A DNA stretch of 62,980 bases from a bacterium. Its GTDB lineage: Bacteria > UBP15 > UBA6099. Of this stretch, positions 17,739 to 25,984 are shown one piece after another; positions within the stretch are counted from its first letter, which is position 1; each line of letters begins with the position of its first letter. The position numbers and the translations under genes were made by a program. The DNA is taken from assembly GCA_029564595.1 (NCBI GenBank), contig JAKQPS010000025.1:1-62980 (forward strand), given 5' to 3'. The notes beneath the pieces were generated by a model, which saw only the letters and a list, made by a program, of their open reading frames with translations, did not search any database and had not been told where the DNA came from.

Positions 17739-18929
17739 TTAGATTTTTGATAGCGCGCGGTCTAGGTCGCGGACAAGGTCGCGGACGTCTTCGAGTCCGA
17801 CGGAGAGCCGGATTAGATTGTCCGTGATGCCGAGACGTTTTCTTCTTTCTTCATCGACAGTGATATGGGTCATTGTGGCGGGATGCTCTATTAGCGTGCA
17901 AGCGTCGCCGAGGCTGACCGCCACGTTGCAGACTTTAACATTGGCGAGCAGCTTTGAAGCGGCCTCGTACCCGCCCTTCAGCCAGAAAGCTATCATGCCG
18001 GAGTAATCGGACATTGTTTTCTTCGCCACATCATGTTGCGGATGGCTTTTGAGGCCGGGATAATTCACTTTCAAAATTTTGGGATGGTTTTCGAGGAATT
18101 TGGCGACTTCCAAAGCGTTCGAGCAATGCCTGTCCATGCGGACGTGGAGAGTGCGCATTCCCCGCCAAGAAAAGAAAGCGTGCAACGGACTCATCGAACC
18201 GCCGAGAACGAGCATATAGTTGTCGACAGCCGCGACCAGTTCGGCTCCTCCCGCGACATAGCCGCCGAGCGCGTCGTCGTGTCCGCTGATGTATTTAGTC
18301 GAACTGGAGGCGACGAGGTCCGCCCCAAGCTCAAGCGGGCGCATGAGATAAGGCGACGCCCATGTGCTGTCCACAACCGTGACGCAGCCGGAAGCGCGCG
18401 CGAGTTTCGCCGCCGCCGGAATATCTATTATCTCGACCATCGGGTTTGCCGGAGTCTCTATGAAAAGGACTTTGGCGGGCCGTGAGAGCGCATTTTTCAT
18501 CTTTGCGGGATCCGTCAAATCCGTCATATCGACCTCTATGCCGAGGCCCGGAAGATACTGTCCGAAAAGCGTGTCGGACGCGCTGTACATCTTGCTGTGA
18601 GCGACCACTCTGTCGCCCGCTCTCAAAAGAGAGAGCAAGGCGGTTGAAATTGCGGCCATGCCGCTGGCGAAAGCGACGGCGCGCTCGCCCCCTTCAAGTT
18701 CCGCGATTTTCTCTTCGAACATTGCGTTCGTGGGATTGCCCGTTCTGGTGTAGAAGTACCGCCCTCCCCCGCCGAGCATCTGTTCGGAGCCGGCCTCCAT
18801 GAAATCTTCAAGCGAGTCGTAAACGTAAGTCGTGCTCTGGTAGATCGGTGGATTGACCGGTCTTGGCTCCCGCGACGAAGATTTCCATCCGGATACGACG
18901 CGGCTGCCGAATCTTAGCTTGGAGTCCAT
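17739..18929 (-). CDS. Trans-sulfuration family PLP enzyme
   Basis: A 396-residue Cys/Met metabolism PLP-dependent enzyme (cystathionine gamma-synthase, cystathionine lyase, methionine gamma-lyase and O-acetylhomoserine sulfhydrylase family). Visible are VNPPIYQSTTYVYDS at the N-terminus, YTRTGNPT (phosphate and PLP contact), ASGMAAI, and the PLP lysine in SSSTKYISGHDD. The C-terminus SVGLEDVRDLVRDLDRAL is standard. Which reaction it catalyses cannot be fixed by eye. It follows the corrinoid methyltransferase operon on the same strand but is separated from it by about 300 bases containing repeats. Confidence 0.92.
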   Translation of the reverse strand: MDSKLRFGSRVVSGWKSSSREPRPVNPPIYQSTTYVYDSLEDFMEAGSEQMLGGGGRYFYTRTGNPTNAMFEEKIAELEGGERAVAFASGMAAISTALLSLLRAGDRVVAHSKMYSASDTLFGQYLPGLGIEVDMTDLTDPAKMKNALSRPAKVLFIETPANPMVEIIDIPAAAKLARASGCVTVVDSTWASPYLMRPLELGADLVASSSTKYISGHDDALGGYVAGGAELVAAVDNYMLVLGGSMSPLHAFFSWRGMRTLHVRMDRHCSNALEVAKFLENHPKILKVNYPGLKSHPQHDVAKKTMSDYSGMIAFWLKGGYEAASKLLANVKVCNVAVSLGDACTLIEHPATMTHITVDEERRKRLGITDNLIRLSVGLEDVRDLVRDLDRALSKI

Positions 18930-18994
18930 TGGGGCGTCCTTTCTTTACAGAAAAATATTGCTTCCGCGCAAAGCGAGTTTTTTGCATGGCGCAT

Positions 18995-19080
18995 TTGTTG
19001 AAAATGGGTTCCCGCTTTCGCGGGAATGACGGCAAAAAAATAAAAAAGAATGACGGCAAAAAAATAAAAAGGAATGACGG
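18995..19080 (+). repeat. dRS3-like hairpin repeat plus short tandem units
   Basis: 18995-19035 holds a hairpin unit, TTCCCGC-tttc-GCGGGAA, flanked by TTGTTGAAAATGGG and TGACGGCAAAAA. It runs into direct repeats of 24 bases beginning GAATGACGGCAAAAAAATA (19024-19047, 19048-19071, then a partial third). The same hairpin with the same flanks appears inverted at 29371-29411 and 29511-29552, so this is an interspersed family. Confidence 0.85.
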
Positions 19081-19228
19081 CATGGAGAAAATAACGACGG
19101 GAGAAAGAAGTGATTAGTGACTGTGGGAAAAGCAAATTCCACTCCATGCAATAGTATCGGATTCAATGAACAAAGCGTCGAATCCGGGTTTATCGGTCGA
19201 AGGCTGGACGAAAAACTCGTCTCAAGTA

Positions 19229-19864
19229 TCAGCTTGCCAACAGGCTTTTGACGAGGTCGACGGCTTCGCCCGCGTCTTCGCCGTAACCGTCAGCCCCTAT
19301 CTCTTTGGCGAAATCGGCGGAAACGGGAGCGCCGCCGACTATTATCTTCAGCGAATCCCTCAGTCCGGCGTCTTTCAGCGCGGACACGGTGTCTCTCATA
19401 AACGCCATAGTAGTCGTCAACAGCGCGGACATCCCGACCACGTTGGGTTTAATCTCTCTGACCATATCGACGAATCTCTCCGGAGGAGCGTCCACGCCGG
19501 CGTCGTGAACTTCGTAGCCGTTGCCCTGCAGCAGGGCTATAACGATGTTTTTGCCGATGTCGTGGATGTCGCCTTTCACCGAGCCGATGAGGACGCGGCC
19601 CTTAGGCTCGTAACCGGAATCTTTCAGTTTCGGCGAGACCGCCGCAAACCCGTCTTTGAAGGCTTTAGCGCTCATCATTACCTCGGGCAGAAACACCTCG
19701 TCGTTCTTGAATTTCACGCCGACGATTTCAATGCCGGAGATGAGGCCGCCCGCGACGATTTCCATCGGGGCAATTCCTTCCGCCAGAGCCGATTGCGTCA
19801 GTTCTACCGTAAGTTCCGGCTCCATCTCGATAATCGAATTCTTGATTTTTTCCAACAGCGACAT
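19229..19864 (-). CDS. Corrinoid (B12-binding) methyltransferase protein, MttC/MtbC type
   Basis: A 211-residue cognate corrinoid protein. Residues 1-85 form the helical cap (B12-binding 2 type). The cobalamin-binding domain has the lower-ligand motif D-x-H-x-x-G at GDIHDIGKN (His101), VVGMSALLTTTM and a closing IIVGGAPVS. It carries the methyl group as methyl-Co(III) after demethylation of a substrate by an MttB-type enzyme. It is the last gene of the TetR-headed operon, 58 bases behind the second mttB-like gene. No reductive activase (RamA-type) is present nearby. Confidence 0.93.
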   Translation of the reverse strand: MSLLEKIKNSIIEMEPELTVELTQSALAEGIAPMEIVAGGLISGIEIVGVKFKNDEVFLPEVMMSAKAFKDGFAAVSPKLKDSGYEPKGRVLIGSVKGDIHDIGKNIVIALLQGNGYEVHDAGVDAPPERFVDMVREIKPNVVGMSALLTTTMAFMRDTVSALKDAGLRDSLKIIVGGAPVSADFAKEIGADGYGEDAGEAVDLVKSLLAS

Positions 19865-19922
19865 TATGAGACCTCCAGATTTTTATTCATTAATAAACGA
19901 CTATCCGCGACAGGCGGGAGTC

Positions 19923-21326
19923 TTATTGCAGACCTGCGGCTTTCACTCTTCGCGACACGATCCTGTCGATCTCAGCCGCGACATCTTCAGAGACCTGAAG
20001 TTCGAGACTGTTTTCTGTAAGAATCTTTTCGACCCGCTCGCGCGCCCTCTGCTCGATAGGTTTGGGTTCCGACCAGTATTTGTCGAAGGTGTCCTGAGTG
20101 AAGACGCCCGGCTGCCAGAAATCGCGCGCGTGCCGCATGGTATGTTTTTCCATCAGGTAGTTGCCGCCGATTCCGACCTTTTCAATGACATCGAGCGCGA
20201 GAGTGTCGTCGTTGACGAGGATGCCCTCTGAGAGGACTCTGAGCATGCCGCCCATTTCGTTTTCGACCACGAGCGATTCGAGGCAAAAACCTTCGCCGCC
20301 GCCGATTTCGCCGCGCATGCCGATGCTTTCGGAGCCGGCCGCCCAGAGGAGCATCATGCTCAGACCGCGGTCCCATCCGCTCTGAAAATCCATGCAGTTG
20401 GAATCTGTCAGGCCGGATGTGCAGCCGGACATGAAACCGAGGTGATGAGCGCAGGCGACCAGAGCGAGATGAATGAGTGATAGTTCCGGCGCGGCGTAGA
20501 GGCATCTGCCGGTGCGCATGTCGCTGGTCTGCATCGGCCCGCCGAGCGCCATCGGAGAGTTCGAGCCTAAACAATAAAGATAGACGAGGCCCGCGAGATT
20601 TTCGGCCATCTGCAGAGCCACCGACCCCGCGAGAGTCGCCGGGCCGGTCGTTCCCACCTGCACCATCGGCCCCATGTTTATCGGCTGATCCAGTTCGCCG
20701 TACACTTTCATTATTTCCAGCGAATGCTTGGAAAGCTTCAGAGGGCTGACCGGTTCGGCAAGATAGTTGATCATGCGCGAGCCGCGAAGCTCGTCCTCGC
20801 CGCCAGTCACCGCTTTCGCCATCTCGACCAGATCGTGAGCCGATTCTATGGTGTACGTCCACGTCGTTACTATCTTCTCGGAATACTTGAACAGCAACTC
20901 CGCCATGTAGATGTCGGATATCTCGATAGGCACATCCTGAGGAACCACGCCGGTCGACGACACGGATATGTTTTCGAGGTGGTTGACCAGATTTATAACG
21001 TTCCGGCAATCGTTGAGAGTTCCCGCGCGCTTGGTTTTCGTTTCGAAATCGATGATGTTCATGCCGATCCACGGAGCCCAGAAAATCTTCGGATAGTCCT
21101 GCGGAGACGCGAGCGGTTTCATATTGGCGACGGCTTCGAGAGTTAGCGAGCGCGGGACGCAGGCGATTTGTTTCGCCATGTCAACCTTGCAGCCGCGTTT
21201 CTCAAGAAGTTCCAACGCCCAGTCCCATTCATATTTGAACCCGACTTCCTCCAGTATCCTGTAAGAAGTGTCGAGAATCCTTTCGATTTCCTGAGTTGAA
21301 ACGACGTCGAGTTTATTGAAAATCAT
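19923..21326 (-). CDS. MttB-family (non-pyrrolysine) corrinoid methyltransferase, copy 2
   Basis: A 467-residue TIM-barrel methyltransferase of the trimethylamine methyltransferase superfamily. The frame is continuous and contains no in-frame amber codon, so it belongs to the non-pyrrolysine branch whose known members demethylate glycine betaine, proline betaine, carnitine or gamma-butyrobetaine. Landmarks are ILEEVGFKYE, RAGTLNDCRNVINLVNHLENI, GPATLAGSVALQMAENLAG and NDDTLALDVIEKVGIGGNYL. I start at the ATG at 21326, one base after the previous stop; an upstream start would add 19 residues inside the neighbouring gene. About 470 residues is the usual length. Confidence 0.92.
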   Translation of the reverse strand: MIFNKLDVVSTQEIERILDTSYRILEEVGFKYEWDWALELLEKRGCKVDMAKQIACVPRSLTLEAVANMKPLASPQDYPKIFWAPWIGMNIIDFETKTKRAGTLNDCRNVINLVNHLENISVSSTGVVPQDVPIEISDIYMAELLFKYSEKIVTTWTYTIESAHDLVEMAKAVTGGEDELRGSRMINYLAEPVSPLKLSKHSLEIMKVYGELDQPINMGPMVQVGTTGPATLAGSVALQMAENLAGLVYLYCLGSNSPMALGGPMQTSDMRTGRCLYAAPELSLIHLALVACAHHLGFMSGCTSGLTDSNCMDFQSGWDRGLSMMLLWAAGSESIGMRGEIGGGEGFCLESLVVENEMGGMLRVLSEGILVNDDTLALDVIEKVGIGGNYLMEKHTMRHARDFWQPGVFTQDTFDKYWSEPKPIEQRARERVEKILTENSLELQVSEDVAAEIDRIVSRRVKAAGLQ

Positions 21327-21327
21327 G

Positions 21328-22737
21328 TCAGCAGGCTCCCTTCTCGGCGACGGCCGCGACTCTTCGCGCGACAATATCGTCAATCGCCTTGGCTTGGTCT
21401 TCAGGTATCTGCAGCGAAAGCTCTTTCGAGGAAAGGATTTCGTTCACTTTGTCGTGGGCGTGGGCGATAATGCGCATTCCGCCGCTCTTGGCCCAATGCT
21501 CGAAGCTGACTCTCTGGAAAATGGAGGGCCGCCATGCGTCCCTCGCGTGAGCCATAGTGTGTTTCTCGCCGAGGAAGTTGCCTCCCGGCCCGACGCTCTT
21601 AATCACATCCAGCGCCAGAGTGTCGTCGTTCACCAGAACGCCCTCGCCCACCTTGCTGAGCATGCCGAGCGCCTCGTTGTCCAGCACAAGCTGCTCCATA
21701 GAAAAACCGTCGAAGAGGAATCCGGCCTGACCGAACATGTCGCATCCTGCCGCCCAGCACATCACGCCCGACAGCGCCTTTTCCCAGCCGTTCTGCATGT
21801 CAAAGTCGCAGGAATCCGTCTCGAAGCTGGTGTTCCCGCTGCAGTATCCGAAATAGCGGATTATCTGGTGCGCGCCGAGGAACATAAGGGTTTGTTCCGG
21901 AGAAGCGTACAACTGCCTCCCGGTGCGCATCTGCATCACCTGAGTCAACGCGCCGAGAGCCACTTCAGTTTTCGTCCGGAGAGACCTGACCCAGACCAGC
22001 CCGGCGAGCAACTCGGCGGCGCACAACACGAGGCATCCGGCGGGAGTTGCCGGAGACACGCTTCCCGCCTGCGTCATTGACGCGACGGCTATCGGCAAAT
22101 CCCTTTCTGCGTACATGCGGGATATCGCTAGCTGTTTCGGCGGAAACCTCAATGGAGAAACCGAATTGAGCATGTAGCTGAGGAACTTCGAGCCGCGCAG
22201 TTCCTCCGAGCCTCCCGTTATAACTTCCGCCATCTCCATTACGACAGGCACGTTTTCCGTCTCATAAATCCATTGGTTGAAAAGTTTCTCGGAATATTTC
22301 ATGAGCAGGCCGATATTAAAAACTTCGACCGCCTGCACGGGCACGTCGGACGAGACGATTCCCGCCGAAGCGAGAGTGATGTTGTCCAGCGAGTTGCACA
22401 GCTTAATCACGTTGCGCGCGTCCTCGGTCGTGCCCGGTCTCATCTTCTTCGTTTTGCAGTCGAGAATCATTCCCTTGTTGGCGCTGGCCACGCGAACTTT
22501 GGGAAGGTCGTCCGGCGGCGTCACCGACGGCACGTTGTCCAGCGCGTCGAAAATCACATCCTCGCTGAACTTTACGACCATCGTCGAGCGGTCAACGTCG
22601 CAACCGGCGGACTCCAGCTCGTCCATACACTTCTCGTCCTCGAACCGGCAGCCCGTCGTTCTCAGTATCCGGAACGCTCCCTCGACTATCTTTACCACTT
22701 CGTCGTCCGATAGAACCTTAAGTTTTCTGAATATCAT
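21328..22737 (-). CDS. MttB-family (non-pyrrolysine) corrinoid methyltransferase, copy 1
   Basis: A 469-residue paralogue of the following gene, sharing the same landmarks (ILRTTGCRFEDE, RPGTTEDARNVIKLCNSLDNI, NDDTLALDVIKSVGPGGNFLGEKHTMAHAR). The two are clearly diverged, so this is an old tandem duplication and they may act on different substrates or form a hetero-oligomer. No in-frame amber codon is present. It lies 18 bases behind the SCP2 fusion gene and one base before copy 2, so all are translated from one transcript. Confidence 0.92.
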   Translation of the reverse strand: MIFRKLKVLSDDEVVKIVEGAFRILRTTGCRFEDEKCMDELESAGCDVDRSTMVVKFSEDVIFDALDNVPSVTPPDDLPKVRVASANKGMILDCKTKKMRPGTTEDARNVIKLCNSLDNITLASAGIVSSDVPVQAVEVFNIGLLMKYSEKLFNQWIYETENVPVVMEMAEVITGGSEELRGSKFLSYMLNSVSPLRFPPKQLAISRMYAERDLPIAVASMTQAGSVSPATPAGCLVLCAAELLAGLVWVRSLRTKTEVALGALTQVMQMRTGRQLYASPEQTLMFLGAHQIIRYFGYCSGNTSFETDSCDFDMQNGWEKALSGVMCWAAGCDMFGQAGFLFDGFSMEQLVLDNEALGMLSKVGEGVLVNDDTLALDVIKSVGPGGNFLGEKHTMAHARDAWRPSIFQRVSFEHWAKSGGMRIIAHAHDKVNEILSSKELSLQIPEDQAKAIDDIVARRVAAVAEKGAC

Positions 22738-22755
22738 TTTCGCCTCCCAGTGCGG

Positions 22756-24420
22756 TCAAGCGGAAAGTTCTTCTTCATAATCGACATCCATCCCGCCAAG
22801 CCCAACCATATCCACTCCTAGAGATATCTTGTGTCTGCCCGGAGTTATCCCCCCGGCGCGTTTCACCCTGATTGTCAACTCGTCTCCGAAAGAGACCGAT
22901 AACGGGGCCTTGTCGGACACTTCGGAAGCGGCTACCTTACGCGAGCCTTTCGTAATTTCTATCAAATCAAGACCGAAAGATTCTCCGTCCACTTTCACAT
23001 CCGTGAATCCGATGACAGTGGCAACCCCAAGCTTGTTTTTCAGTTTCACCTCAAAACCGGCGACCTCGCCGTCAGCAACAAAATTTTTGAAACTCCCGGG
23101 AACGACTAAGCGTTTGACAAGGTAGCCCGACACCGAACTGCGGGACATTTCTATTACTGCGGTTTCGATGACGGAAGAGATGCGGTCCCTGAGCCTGTCC
23201 TGCAGTGATTTTGCCGGAGCGGCGGAAGCCGCGGATTTCTTTGCGACCGGAGCGGCCGCGCGCGGTTTGGCGGCTTTCGGCTCTTCTTCCGCTTCCTCCC
23301 GCCCGAATGAAAGCATCCTTCTCATTTCCTTATCGAGCGCGTCCCATACGAGTTCTATCCTGTTTAAGGATTTTTCATAGAAAAATTTCATGCCGAACGC
23401 GCCGAGAGCTTTGTCCAGCCCCTTGAGAACCTCGTCGAACACAGAGAAAGCCGCGCCGAGCGCCTGCTCCAGAATCCCGCCTTCAATGCTTTCGGGAACC
23501 GAATCGAATTCAACTCCGTCCGACGCCGCCCTGTAGCCTCTGAATATCGCGGTTATCAGCTTGTCCATCCCGCGCAGTTTCAAAAGAGGAATCCCTTCGA
23601 GCTTGATGTCCCCTCTGGCATACGCGATTCCGGCGTTCAGTTTGCCGTGCGCCATGTCGTGGAAAGCCGTCTTGGTGGTCTTGATTACCAGAACGGAACC
23701 GCCGGCCGCTGCGCCTTCGACGAATTCCGCGCGGCCGTCGGATGTCAATTTCACAGAATATTTCTCGTCCGCGTCTTTCATATCAAGAACAATGGCGTCG
23801 AGAGTTTTCGCGCACTCGGCCAGAGACGCGGCTCCGATATGCCCAGCGGCCATTTCCACCGTCCGGCGCAACAGTTCGGAGTAAGAGCCGCCCTCCCCAG
23901 CCGATTCGGCGGCGGCGGTTTTCTTTTTCACCCTCGGAGCCGCCGCGCCGTCGCCTGTCAGCTTGTCCTTATATTTCGCTTGCACAAGACCCAGCCCGAC
24001 CATCTTCAAAGCAAGCTCGATATCGTGCTCGCCGGACTCCAGTCCCTGCGCGTCCTGTACAGTTATCGTCAGTTCGTCGCCGAAAGAAACTCCCAGAGGA
24101 AGAGTCTCAGACAACTCAGCCGCGCAATAAGATTTTCTGTTCTTTTCTATCGTTATCACGCCCGGATCGAAAGTCTCTCCGTCGATTTTCAAAGGGTCGC
24201 AACCCACGATGGTCGCCACGCCCAGCCTGTTTTTTACTTTCACCCTGAAACCGGTCGTCGCGCCGGCAGCGTCTTTCACATTTGTAAAAGAGCCCTCCTG
24301 AATAAGCCTTTTCACTAGATAGCCTGAGACCGCCTGAGTCGAAACACTTTCAGCCGCCTGTGTGACAGCCTCCGCAAGCCTCGACCTCAGCCTTTCTTCC
24401 AACGACTGCGCCATTGTCAT
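22756..24420 (-). CDS. SCP2 lipid-binding domain flanked by duplicated beta-sandwich domains
   Basis: A 554-residue protein with an unusual three-part plan. Residues about 5-154 and 405-551 are two copies of one domain (shared VSGYLVKRL, GSFxNF/V, KNxLGVAT, VSFGDELTI, GxHxISL/DIEL). Between them, residues about 183-295 look like a sterol carrier protein 2 domain (DEKYSVKLTSDGR, IKTTKTAFHDMAHGKLNAGIAYARGD, LLKLRGM). An Ala/Lys/Glu-rich linker (372-404) precedes the second copy. The duplicated domain resembles, by my reading, the small DUF6379/C-glycoside deglycosidase beta-subunit fold, which partners larger catalytic subunits. No signal peptide. It is the first structural gene after tetR and probably binds a hydrophobic substrate for the methyltransferases. 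Function is inferred. Confidence 0.75.
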   Translation of the reverse strand: MTMAQSLEERLRSRLAEAVTQAAESVSTQAVSGYLVKRLIQEGSFTNVKDAAGATTGFRVKVKNRLGVATIVGCDPLKIDGETFDPGVITIEKNRKSYCAAELSETLPLGVSFGDELTITVQDAQGLESGEHDIELALKMVGLGLVQAKYKDKLTGDGAAAPRVKKKTAAAESAGEGGSYSELLRRTVEMAAGHIGAASLAECAKTLDAIVLDMKDADEKYSVKLTSDGRAEFVEGAAAGGSVLVIKTTKTAFHDMAHGKLNAGIAYARGDIKLEGIPLLKLRGMDKLITAIFRGYRAASDGVEFDSVPESIEGGILEQALGAAFSVFDEVLKGLDKALGAFGMKFFYEKSLNRIELVWDALDKEMRRMLSFGREEAEEEPKAAKPRAAAPVAKKSAASAAPAKSLQDRLRDRISSVIETAVIEMSRSSVSGYLVKRLVVPGSFKNFVADGEVAGFEVKLKNKLGVATVIGFTDVKVDGESFGLDLIEITKGSRKVAASEVSDKAPLSVSFGDELTIRVKRAGGITPGRHKISLGVDMVGLGGMDVDYEEELSA

Positions 24421-24458
24421 ATCCTCCCTAGACGGACTCCCGATCCACGCCGCTCCCG

Positions 24459-25184
24459 CTAACTTCTCGGATCCGGCGTCGGACGTATCCCTCTGTTCTG
24501 CATTTCTGATATCTCTTTTATCACATGTTCGACATCGACATCTTCGACTCTGTCTATCAGTTCAAACACCACGCTCTCTATCATCCCCACCAACGCCACC
24601 CCTGCTATGCGCGCGTCCATCTCCCTTACCGCTCCGAGTTTCATGCCTAAAAGAAGCGCAAACTCTGCCTGCCTGTATAAATAATTATGGAATTCTTTTA
24701 TAAGCAACCTGATTTCCGGGTCGGGATTGTTCGTTTCATTCCTGATTATCTGACCGAGACAGGTGTTTTTCCTGAGCAAGTCCGCTACATTTCGCGAAAA
24801 CACCAGAGCCATATCGGCGCTCGTATCCGTTGTGGCGGCCCAATTTGCGACAAGTTTCTTCATTGCGTCAAAAAAACTATTCAGCAATTCGACAAGCGCC
24901 GTTTTCTTGTCTTTAAAGTGATAGTAAAAAGTGCCCTGCGCGACTCCCACCTCGCGCACGATATCGGACACGTTGGCTTTGTCGTAACCTTTCTGGGAAA
25001 AAACAATCAGCGCGGCGTCCAGTATTCTTTTTCTAGTCAACTCCTTCTTCGATAACTTCCCGGCGATCTCCGCTATTTCATTTTTCGCTTTTTTGCTTAG
25101 GGAAATGGAAGATACCGGGATATCCGACGATGATGCAAAAGCATCCTGTGAAATATTTTTCAAGTTTGTCTGTTTCACAATCAA
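24459..25184 (-). CDS. TetR-family transcriptional regulator
   Basis: A 241-residue regulator. Residues about 46-100 form the TetR DNA-binding domain (RKRILDAALIVFSQKGYDKANVSDIVREVGVAQGTFYYHF). The remaining all-helical region is the ligand-binding and dimer domain. The 40-residue N-terminal extension is longer than usual and Ser/Lys-rich. Translation probably starts at a TTG (25184) or a GTG six bases on, both behind a GGAGG. A perfect palindrome (25199-25214) sits over the start site of its own promoter, so it most likely represses itself and the downstream SCP2/MttB/corrinoid genes until a ligand binds. The gap to the next gene is 38 bases. Confidence 0.93.
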   Translation of the reverse strand: MIVKQTNLKNISQDAFASSSDIPVSSISLSKKAKNEIAEIAGKLSKKELTRKRILDAALIVFSQKGYDKANVSDIVREVGVAQGTFYYHFKDKKTALVELLNSFFDAMKKLVANWAATTDTSADMALVFSRNVADLLRKNTCLGQIIRNETNNPDPEIRLLIKEFHNYLYRQAEFALLLGMKLGAVREMDARIAGVALVGMIESVVFELIDRVEDVDVEHVIKEISEMQNRGIRPTPDPRS

Positions 25185-25198
25185 TGCGCCTCCAAACC

Positions 25199-25214
25199 GA
25201 CTGACTAGTCAGTC
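25199..25214. promoter_or_regulatory. TetR operator palindrome
   Basis: GACTGACTAGTCAGTC is a perfect 16-base palindrome directly downstream of the tetR -10 box, covering the expected transcription start and ending 14 bases before the start codon. Its form is typical of TetR-family operators. Confidence 0.8.
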
Positions 25215-25215
25215 A

Positions 25216-25245
25216 ATATTACCGCGACTCTCCTTCGATTGTCAA
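25216..25245 (-). promoter_or_regulatory. Promoter of the tetR-SCP2-mttB-corrinoid operon
   Basis: On the minus strand a consensus TTGACA (25245-25240) and TAATAT (25221-25216) are spaced by 18 bases, one base upstream of the operator palindrome. This is one of the best sigma-70 promoters in the window. Confidence 0.8.
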
Positions 25246-25341
25246 TACGATTTCTCGCTTTTTTGGCCTGAACATATCCGATAAATCCGTTTTGAAGCGC
25301 ATTATATCTTTGACAGCTCGTTCGTATCCGGTATTTCGCGC

Positions 25342-25370
25342 TTGATTTAGGGTTGGTTTGCAGATAGAAT
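25342..25370 (+). promoter_or_regulatory. Divergent promoter for the START-like gene
   Basis: TTGATT (25342-25347) and TAGAAT (25365-25370) are 17 bases apart and face the gene at 25407. A GGAGAGG ribosome-binding site follows. The promoter lies about 130 bases from the TetR operator, so control by that repressor is possible but not shown. Confidence 0.45.
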
Positions 25371-25406
25371 CAATGACAACTAAACAGTGTCCGGAGAGGC
25401 TCTTTT

Positions 25407-25916
25407 ATGAAATTAGGAATGACCCACGAGTACGACCACCCGCTCGATCTGGTATTAAAAGTTACGCATTACGACATCATCGAAAACCCGTCCATATACG
25501 AGGATATGCCGAATGTGACGAGCATAAAAAGGTCTCACTTCACGCAGCATCCGGATGGAAGACAGGATATCGAGTACACATATTGTGCGCACGGACAAAT
25601 CCCGAAGATAGCGCAGAAGATACTGACGCCGGACATGCTTTCATGGCGGGAAGTAAGCCGCTGGGACCCTTCTTCGCTTGTTTATCATTATGAAATCATC
25701 CCCTTTCACCTGCGAAACGTGTTTCACTGCAAAGGGAAATGGACGTATGCCGCGAAGAACGGCCGAGTGTTTCAGACGCTGGACGGAACCGTAAACGTGA
25801 AACTACCGCTTATAGGGCCGATAATCGAACAGCGCATCGCCGAGGAACTGTATAAGAACCAGAAAGACATGTACAAGGTGAACCTCAAGAAACTGGCGGG
25901 GATGTCCAAGAGCTAA
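25407..25916 (+). CDS. DUF2505/START-like lipid-binding-fold protein
   Basis: A 169-residue cytoplasmic protein. The pattern of an early helix and EYDHPLDLV, KVTHYDIIENP, a run of antiparallel strands (SHFTQHPDGRQDIEYTY, SLVYHYEIIPF, GTVNVKLPLIGPIIEQ) and a long C-terminal helix with Lys/Glu is that of the START/Bet v1-like superfamily, closest in feel to DUF2505. Members bind hydrophobic ligands in a cavity. Its position, divergent from a TetR operon that encodes an SCP2 protein, suggests both handle the same lipid-like compound. The family assignment is by pattern only. Confidence 0.65.
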   Translation: MKLGMTHEYDHPLDLVLKVTHYDIIENPSIYEDMPNVTSIKRSHFTQHPDGRQDIEYTYCAHGQIPKIAQKILTPDMLSWREVSRWDPSSLVYHYEIIPFHLRNVFHCKGKWTYAAKNGRVFQTLDGTVNVKLPLIGPIIEQRIAEELYKNQKDMYKVNLKKLAGMSKS

Positions 25917-25984
25917 CCCGGCGTTCTCGCCGACGCGGTTAAAGCTCGCCGGGATTTTTACCGGCGCTCCGCGACGGGACGGAT

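Noticed and set aside
19923-22737. Pyrrolysine-containing trimethylamine methyltransferase
   Set aside because: Both frames run through without an in-frame amber codon; they belong to the non-pyrrolysine branch.
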